Below are positions 40,380 to 44,704 of a stretch of 44,704 bases of DNA, piece by piece. The notes beneath the pieces are model-generated. The model was given only the letters and a program-made list of their open reading frames with translations, had not been told where the DNA came from and searched no databases. This DNA comes from Herbinix sp. (lineage in GTDB: Bacteria; Bacillota; Clostridia; Lachnospirales; Lachnospiraceae). The stretch is from NCBI GenBank assembly GCA_029239235.1, contig JAQZBD010000021.1, positions 1 through 44,704 of the forward strand. Direction: 5' to 3'. The translations under genes were made by a program, and so were the position numbers. How positions within the stretch are numbered: position 1 is the stretch's first letter; each line of letters starts with the position of its first letter.

Positions 40380-40389
40380 ATCGTTTCCC

Positions 40390-40575
40390 TTACGCGCGTT
40401 CTACTTTACCGGATCTAAGACAGGAAGTACAAACATACATCTTTCTTGCTGCACCGTTAACACTAACTTTAACGGACTTTACGTTAGATTTCCACATCTT
40501 GTTAGATCTTCTATGAGAATGACTCACAGCGATTCCAAAGTGAGCACCTTTATCACATATTGAACATTTTGCCAT
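40390..40575 (-). CDS. rpmB: 50S ribosomal protein L28, zinc-binding form
   Basis: The protein has 61 residues from ATG 40575 (MAKCSICDKGAHFGIAVSHS), which follows AAGGAGG; the longer track start is not supported. The L28 pattern is SHSHRRSNKMWKSNVKSVKV, and CxxC pairs (CSIC and CTSC) mark the zinc form. It is a single-gene unit with its own promoter about 55-85 bases upstream and a strong terminator. In many Firmicutes it stands next to and divergent from asp23-fakA; here it points the same way, with the small membrane protein gene between. Confidence 0.96.
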   Translation of the reverse strand: MAKCSICDKGAHFGIAVSHSHRRSNKMWKSNVKSVKVSVNGAARKMYVCTSCLRSGKVERA

Positions 40576-40630
40576 CAAAAGCACCTCCTTAGGGAAAATA
40601 TTGACCCAAATGGCCCTACAAACACGATTT

Positions 40631-40659
40631 ATTTTAACAGAAGATGACATATAATGCAA
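40631..40659 (-). promoter_or_regulatory. Promoter of rpmB
   Basis: Minus-strand TTGCAT, a 17-base spacer and TAAAAT lie about 55 bases before the rpmB start codon. Both hexamers are one or two bases from consensus. Confidence 0.6.
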
Positions 40660-40686
40660 GCATTATTTTAAATTGCTAACATCTTG

Positions 40687-41088
40687 TTAACATTCTTCTG
40701 TTTGTTTCTTAATTGCTTCCTCTAGCTTTTCATCCATTTCATCCTTTGCATGGGACTTCTTTGTAAATTTGTTGATGATATCCGGAACCATATCCAGAAT
40801 CTTTGTCACTGCATCCTGATCCTTTATATTGACCAGTTTAGAGCTGCCATTTTGGATTACAAGCACTGAGCTAGGTGATATCTTTCCACCCATACCACCA
40901 CCTGCATTATTCTTACTATCATTTGAAAAGGCACCTGCACCCACTCCAAAGCTAACCTCAACGAGTGGTAATATAATTGTATTTTCATCTACCTTAACTG
41001 CTTCTCCGACTACTGTTTTTGTTGATATGAAGTTATCCATACCCTTAAACAATGATTCGACTGTTGAATTAAAACTATTCTCTGCCAT
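40687..41088 (-). CDS. ytfJ: Sporulation protein YtfJ / GerW family
   Basis: The protein has 133 residues. The conserved domain is NFISTKTVVGEAVKVDENTI, then LPLVEVSFGVGAGAF, the glycine-rich GGGMGGKISPSSVLVI, and KDQDAVTKILDMVPDIINKF, which together define the YtfJ (GerW) family. In Bacillus it is made in the forespore and is needed for germination in some conditions. A charged C-terminal tail follows (KSHAKDEMDEKLEEAIKKQ). Its ATG overlaps the stop of the DUF2953 gene by one base (TAATG), so the pair is translationally coupled, as with Bacillus ytfI-ytfJ. Confidence 0.93.
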   Translation of the reverse strand: MAENSFNSTVESLFKGMDNFISTKTVVGEAVKVDENTIILPLVEVSFGVGAGAFSNDSKNNAGGGMGGKISPSSVLVIQNGSSKLVNIKDQDAVTKILDMVPDIINKFTKKSHAKDEMDEKLEEAIKKQTEEC

Positions 41089-42326
41089 TATAACGCCTCC
41101 TTTAGGATTACTACATTCTTCGTTAACTGTTTAAATCGTTTATCTAATATAAGCTTAATTACGATGATAATGATTGTAATTAATCTTATTCTACCCCTTG
41201 CATAGTGCTTGCCTTCCAACACTTTGTTCTCAAAATCCGGTGTAATTTGAATGTTGTCCCCATAAATGCTATAGAGCATTCCCAAGGCTCCCAACGCTTG
41301 TCCCGTTGAACAGGGATCACCGGTACCAAATCTAATTTTAGATTTGAATTCCTTCGGAAGTATATGCTTTACTATTTTTTTTATACTTGCGAAAGTAATT
41401 TTAAAACCTTCCTTATTCGCCTCTTTTCGAATAAAATCAAGGATTAAATCTAACTTGCTTTTTATATTGTGTATTGATTCAAAGATTATTTTAATTCTTT
41501 CGATGAAATTTCGAATCGAAGCTACAACTTTATCCTTAACAACTTTTATTTTGATATAAATACGCTTAAATAATGATGCTTTTTCTTCGTTATCCATATG
41601 CACTATTGAAATGGAAGTTTTCTCTACACCATTCTTTTTTTCAATATCAGTTATATTCTCTTCTGATTTCACATTCTCTATTGATTTTATAATCTCTTCT
41701 GATTTTATACTCTCTACTGATTTTATATTCTCTACTGATTTAGTATTCTCTTCTGATTTTATAACCTCTTCTGATTTTATAACCTCTTCTGATTTTATAT
41801 TTTGTTCTATTTTCTGCTTTTCAACGATCGCCTTCTCATTATCTACTTTATCAACTAGTATTGTTTTTCTAACTCGACTTACTGTCTTTTCATTTATTGT
41901 GTCCTGCTTTTCGTTAGTTATGTCCGAAGATTTATGATTCTTAATATTTTGTTCTGTTTTTAACTTGTTAATCTTCTTCGATTCTTTCTTAACTTTTACG
42001 GACTTTTTACCTTTTTTTTGTTGAACTGCTTTTTTTCTCTTTTCTGGTTTGTGCTTGCGTGGCTGCAGGTTATCATAAATAGTAAACCACAGCACCTTTA
42101 CGAGGATGTGAAATACCCCGTTCATATGCGAAACCCTGGCTCGAACTATATGAAACAGCCAGCTTACTTTGCTATCTAAGATAAGTAATTCTTCACCGTG
42201 CTCAAACTTTATCCTATACCTGATGGGAGTAAAAAGAACGATAAGAATCATTACCAACAATAATCCAAGCACAGCAAGCAATAATATCCCTATTACCTTC
42301 AATATAAGCAGAATTACTCCAAGCAT
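41088..42326 (-). CDS. DUF2953 membrane protein (YtfI-like) with an expanded KSEE-repeat linker
   Basis: The protein has 412 residues. An N-terminal membrane segment (VIGILLLAVLGLLLVMILIV) is followed by FTPIRYRIKFEHGEELLILD and VSWLFHIVRARV, the start of DUF2953. The domain resumes near the C-terminus with IRFGTGDPCSTGQALGALGM, then ITPDFENKVLEGKHYARGRI and a second hydrophobic stretch (LITIIIIVIKLI). Between them lie about 200 very lysine/glutamate-rich residues, including eight six-residue KSEE-like repeats; ordinary members are only about 200-230 residues. The gene is upstream of and overlaps ytfJ, so a sporulation role is likely. The linker could be a flexible spacer or a nucleic-acid-binding tail. 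Confidence 0.85.
   Translation of the reverse strand: MLGVILLILKVIGILLLAVLGLLLVMILIVLFTPIRYRIKFEHGEELLILDSKVSWLFHIVRARVSHMNGVFHILVKVLWFTIYDNLQPRKHKPEKRKKAVQQKKGKKSVKVKKESKKINKLKTEQNIKNHKSSDITNEKQDTINEKTVSRVRKTILVDKVDNEKAIVEKQKIEQNIKSEEVIKSEEVIKSEENTKSVENIKSVESIKSEEIIKSIENVKSEENITDIEKKNGVEKTSISIVHMDNEEKASLFKRIYIKIKVVKDKVVASIRNFIERIKIIFESIHNIKSKLDLILDFIRKEANKEGFKITFASIKKIVKHILPKEFKSKIRFGTGDPCSTGQALGALGMLYSIYGDNIQITPDFENKVLEGKHYARGRIRLITIIIIVIKLILDKRFKQLTKNVVILKEAL
41652..41802. repeat. 18-base tandem repeats coding for KSEE-type hexapeptides
   Basis: About eight imperfect 18-base units (CTTCTGATTTTATAACCT type on the plus strand) encode IKSEEV-like hexapeptides. The two most similar neighbouring units are almost identical, which points to recent expansion by slippage or unequal recombination. 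Confidence 0.85.
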
Positions 42327-42529
42327 ATATCCACATCAACCACCAATCATCATCATTTTGTCCATAGAATACAGGTGACCAGAAGGAGTTTTTTACCTTC
42401 CTATAAACGCGTTGTATTTGCGTCATGTATTCTGAAATAAGGGAACAGTTTTCATGTTGCTATAATAAGATTTAACCTCTTAACCACCAAACTATATCTT
42501 ATGTACGATGATTTTTCTTGTAAGACATA

Positions 42530-42799
42530 TTATGTAAAATAATTTCTTACATCAAATTTCCCTGTGTTTTGATAAACTTCTAATATCATTGCCTGAACAA
42601 GATCAATTGCTTCTTCTCTGCCTTTGGCAAGTCCTACAATATGGACATTGACTTTTTTATAATGGGGAAACAGCAATTCATTGGCTTCGAGGATATCAAA
42701 TAAATTATGGGGATTGGAGGCAAAGGCAACGCAATACACTCCAAAAGCAGCTTCTCTATTATTAATAGAAGCCATAACCTTTTCCTTTTTCTTTTCCAT
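42530..42799 (-). CDS. Small conserved-looking protein, function unknown
   Basis: The protein has 89 residues from ATG 42799, which follows GGGGAT; a start at the next Met (MASINNREAA) is also possible. The sequence has a basic start (MEKKKEKV), then NREAAFGVYCVAFASNPHNL and LFPHYKKVNVHIVGLAKGRE, with the alternation of a small alpha/beta domain, and ends in DVRNYFT. No membrane segment or known motif is visible. It lies between the unrecognised 473-residue gene and the ytfI/ytfJ pair, on the same strand, with about 200 bases to the latter. I do not recognise the family. Confidence 0.6.
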   Translation of the reverse strand: MEKKKEKVMASINNREAAFGVYCVAFASNPHNLFDILEANELLFPHYKKVNVHIVGLAKGREEAIDLVQAMILEVYQNTGKFDVRNYFT

Positions 42800-42935
42800 C
42801 TTATCCCCTACAAAAAGTCGTGTTGACCATACAATCATAGAAAAACGATACCTCTTTCACTTTTGGGTTGATATTCCCATTTACATAATACAGTTTCTTA
42901 TTAGTATACCACATATTACCAAAAAAAATACAGTC

Positions 42936-44357
42936 CTATTCTGTCATTATATCATTTATTATCTCTACACAGGCTGCTTTTTCATATGCATCTGTACATC
43001 GTTCCAGGCTATAGAGAACATAATCCATAACTTCCTTGTGATCATTAAAGAATACGGGTAATTTATTGATTGTATTTGCCATGACAGCACGGGTAACCAT
43101 TCGATCACTTTGATCAAATAAGGCAGACAGTTCTTGGATTAAAGCCTTTTTTTCTTCGTAAATTTTATCTTCATCTGCTATCTCGTCAGAAACCACCAAT
43201 TTATCAAGATCAATAAATAAGCTATTGGAGAGTAAATCCTGAGAACGTAATAATACCTGCAACGGCTGTTCCAGCATCAGACTTTCTGTCAAAGACCTCT
43301 GTCGTTCCTTTATTTCAAACAATGCATCCTCCATCATTGCCTGTTCATAATACATAGCTTCCTGAACACCTTCTAACTCAGTCAGCATTTCCAGTAAGTC
43401 TTCAGAAGGGTCATTTTTTAGTTTGTTCTCGAACTCCTTATTAATTTCCTCAATAATATTAACCGCAGTTCGCTCAGCATATTCACTGTCAGCCTCAACC
43501 ATACCTGCATAGGGTGCACATAGAAGAAGTGTATAGATTTCATTTGTCAGCTCTTGTAGTCCAATATAGACAGTTGTTTCCGTCTCAAGCATCAAGGTAG
43601 CTGCCTGCAATAAGGTCAATGCCTTATGAAACTCCTTCTCTGTAATATCCTTGAAGGCTATCCCGGACAAAGAGGTCTTTTTTTCCCAAAGCTGTGGATA
43701 CAGCTCTTTTAAGTCTTCCTCAGAATGCAGCATCGCTGAGGTGCGAAGAATATATAAAAATGCTTCCAGCGAATTAATATCTGCCCCTAAATAAGCATCT
43801 ATACTACCCTTTATTAATTCAAAGTACTTCTGCTTCGTTACACGAACGGGCAATTGTCCAATCATCTCTTTGATCTTATCATTAATGATAAGATTGTCCT
43901 CAGAATCAAAGATATATCGGAGGATTTCTTTTGATAGCTCTTCTTCATCCACTGCATTTATTGTCCCTTTAAACCGATACTCTACGCGGTTAATGACATA
44001 TTCATAGATTTGAAAAAGATCTGTATAAGCAGTTAACACATCTACATGCTTGGTATTATCCTTACGGATTTCATCAATTCTGCGAATTGCCTCTTCTCTT
44101 GCTTCTCCGCTTTGCTTTTGAAGGATATTTTCTTTCATAATTCCATTTAACTGCTCCATTGTTTCAAGAGCATCTTTACTCCAGGTGTTTTCATCATCAC
44201 AGAACGCCTCGTAGAAGGAAAAATAATGCATAGCAAGTCTAACATTCGCATATGCGTGGTATTGATTTGAAAGCTGATTAAATAACCCTGGTATTGCTGC
44301 CTCTAATTGCTTTCCCTGTTGAATATCTTTGCAAATATGCTTTATGTTTTTATTCAT
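42936..44357 (-). CDS. All-helical acidic protein of unknown function
   Basis: The protein has 473 residues. It is rich in Glu, Leu and Ala, with long amphipathic helices and no membrane segment, signal peptide or cysteine motif. Typical stretches are EAREEAIRRIDEIRKDNTKH, EITEKEFHKALTLLQAATLM-like central helices and CTDAYEKAACVEIINDIMTE at the end. The pattern suggests helical-repeat or coiled-coil packing and a cytoplasmic scaffold or adaptor. It is the first gene at this end of the window. The ribosome binding site AGGATGG precedes the ATG, and an extended -10 (TGTTATAAT) lies about 120 bases upstream. I cannot assign a family. Confidence 0.75.
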   Translation of the reverse strand: MNKNIKHICKDIQQGKQLEAAIPGLFNQLSNQYHAYANVRLAMHYFSFYEAFCDDENTWSKDALETMEQLNGIMKENILQKQSGEAREEAIRRIDEIRKDNTKHVDVLTAYTDLFQIYEYVINRVEYRFKGTINAVDEEELSKEILRYIFDSEDNLIINDKIKEMIGQLPVRVTKQKYFELIKGSIDAYLGADINSLEAFLYILRTSAMLHSEEDLKELYPQLWEKKTSLSGIAFKDITEKEFHKALTLLQAATLMLETETTVYIGLQELTNEIYTLLLCAPYAGMVEADSEYAERTAVNIIEEINKEFENKLKNDPSEDLLEMLTELEGVQEAMYYEQAMMEDALFEIKERQRSLTESLMLEQPLQVLLRSQDLLSNSLFIDLDKLVVSDEIADEDKIYEEKKALIQELSALFDQSDRMVTRAVMANTINKLPVFFNDHKEVMDYVLYSLERCTDAYEKAACVEIINDIMTE

Positions 44358-44480
44358 TTCTCATACCATCCTGTTCTTTTGATATAATTTTCAGTCATCA
44401 CTATCGTCTGGATTCCCGTTAGTATCCTCGTAGATATTCTACTTATATCATGAAGTCGTTGTTTCGATCATGTACTACAT

Positions 44481-44509
44481 ATTATAACAGTAATTTTCTT
44501 TAGACACTA
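44481..44509 (-). promoter_or_regulatory. Possible extended -10 promoter of the 473-residue gene
   Basis: Minus-strand TGTTATAAT is a good extended -10, but the -35 (TAGTGT) is poor. The last 347 bases of the window contain this, an inverted repeat at 44615-44642 and otherwise AT-rich sequence with no gene seen. Confidence 0.35.
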
Positions 44510-44614
44510 GATAGATATTACATATTTCCTATGATTTTACTGTAACCACATTGCCTTAAGCTTATTTTGAAGCCATATCCTATTACTAGTGAATTGTTTT
44601 ATTAAGTATTAAGA

Positions 44615-44642
44615 AGTGCCTATTATAAATATAATAAGCACT
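44615..44642. repeat. Inverted repeat near the window end
   Basis: AGTGC, one mismatch and TATTAT pair with ATAATA and GCACT around an AAAT loop. It may be the terminator of a gene lying beyond the window; no clear T-run follows on either strand. Confidence 0.4.
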
Positions 44643-44704
44643 CCCTATTTACCATTATTTAATTTTTCATATTGTTATTACGATAACCATAATTTTTACT
44701 GCTT

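Noticed and set aside
41652-41802. Possible CRISPR array
   Set aside because: The 18-base units are contiguous without spacers and lie inside an open coding frame; the same holds for the 15-base units at 37246-37310.
1-44704. tRNA, rRNA, riboswitch (including T-box) or intact insertion sequence
   Set aside because: I looked for their usual sequence patterns in the intergenic regions and saw none; a covariance-model scan would be needed to exclude small RNAs.

Overview
The window looks like chromosome of a low-GC, spore-forming, fermentative Firmicute, most likely a Lachnospiraceae / Clostridium cluster XIVa relative. The reasons are an AT-rich sequence with strong AGGAG-type ribosome binding sites, sporulation proteins (alpha/beta-type SASP, YlbJ, YtfJ/GerW), a Pta-AckA acetate pathway, Zn-ribbon forms of L32 and L28, and cell-surface GH3 glucosidases. 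Almost all genes are on the minus strand. No rRNA, tRNA, CRISPR array or intact mobile element was seen.

Layout. 1-1221: the window edge cuts a membrane-anchored trypsin-like protease; next to it is the C-terminal stump of a tyrosine recombinase, so this is probably an old island junction. 1299-11496: a Bacillus 'ylb'-type housekeeping cluster (rpmF, yceD/ylbN, ackA, pta, tmcAL/ylbM, DUF1801, pepF, ylbJ, a coiled-coil protein, coaD, rsmD/ylbH) into which the acetate genes and a peptidase are interleaved. 11777-20351: a probable five-gene operon of LytTR response regulator, AgrC-like kinase, two tandem GH3 proteins with permuted domains and membrane anchors at both ends, and a small membrane protein. 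20832-24282: SASP, citrate synthase and an L,D-transpeptidase. 24384-31911: a surface-glycan cluster with two large polytopic membrane proteins, two GT2 glycosyltransferases and UDP-galactopyranose mutase; the mutase is in one uninterrupted frame with one of the membrane proteins. 32168-40575: a 'ylo'-type cluster (recG ... fakA, asp23, rpmB), interrupted by a plus-strand GntR/ABC/lipoprotein operon with a clear promoter-operator. 40687-44357: ytfJ, a DUF2953 gene with a repeat-rich linker, and two unrecognised genes.

How the genes may work together. Pta-AckA makes acetate and ATP, and the divergent TmcAL consumes acetate and ATP to modify tRNA-Met. The LytTR system probably controls surface GH3 enzymes by sensing an external signal. 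The glycan cluster has the parts expected for polyprenyl-phosphate sugar donors, extracytoplasmic transfer and galactofuranose supply. The GntR-ABC operon looks autoregulated and may respond to envelope stress.

The most unusual points are the in-frame membrane protein/UDP-galactopyranose mutase fusion, which conflicts with the expected topology; the duplicated, permuted, doubly anchored GH3 pair under an Agr/LytTR-type system; and the recG-rsmD interval of about 20 kb filled with accessory genes. Starts were moved from the ORF-track positions wherever a ribosome binding site clearly favoured another codon. Function calls rest on motif recognition by eye, without database searches.
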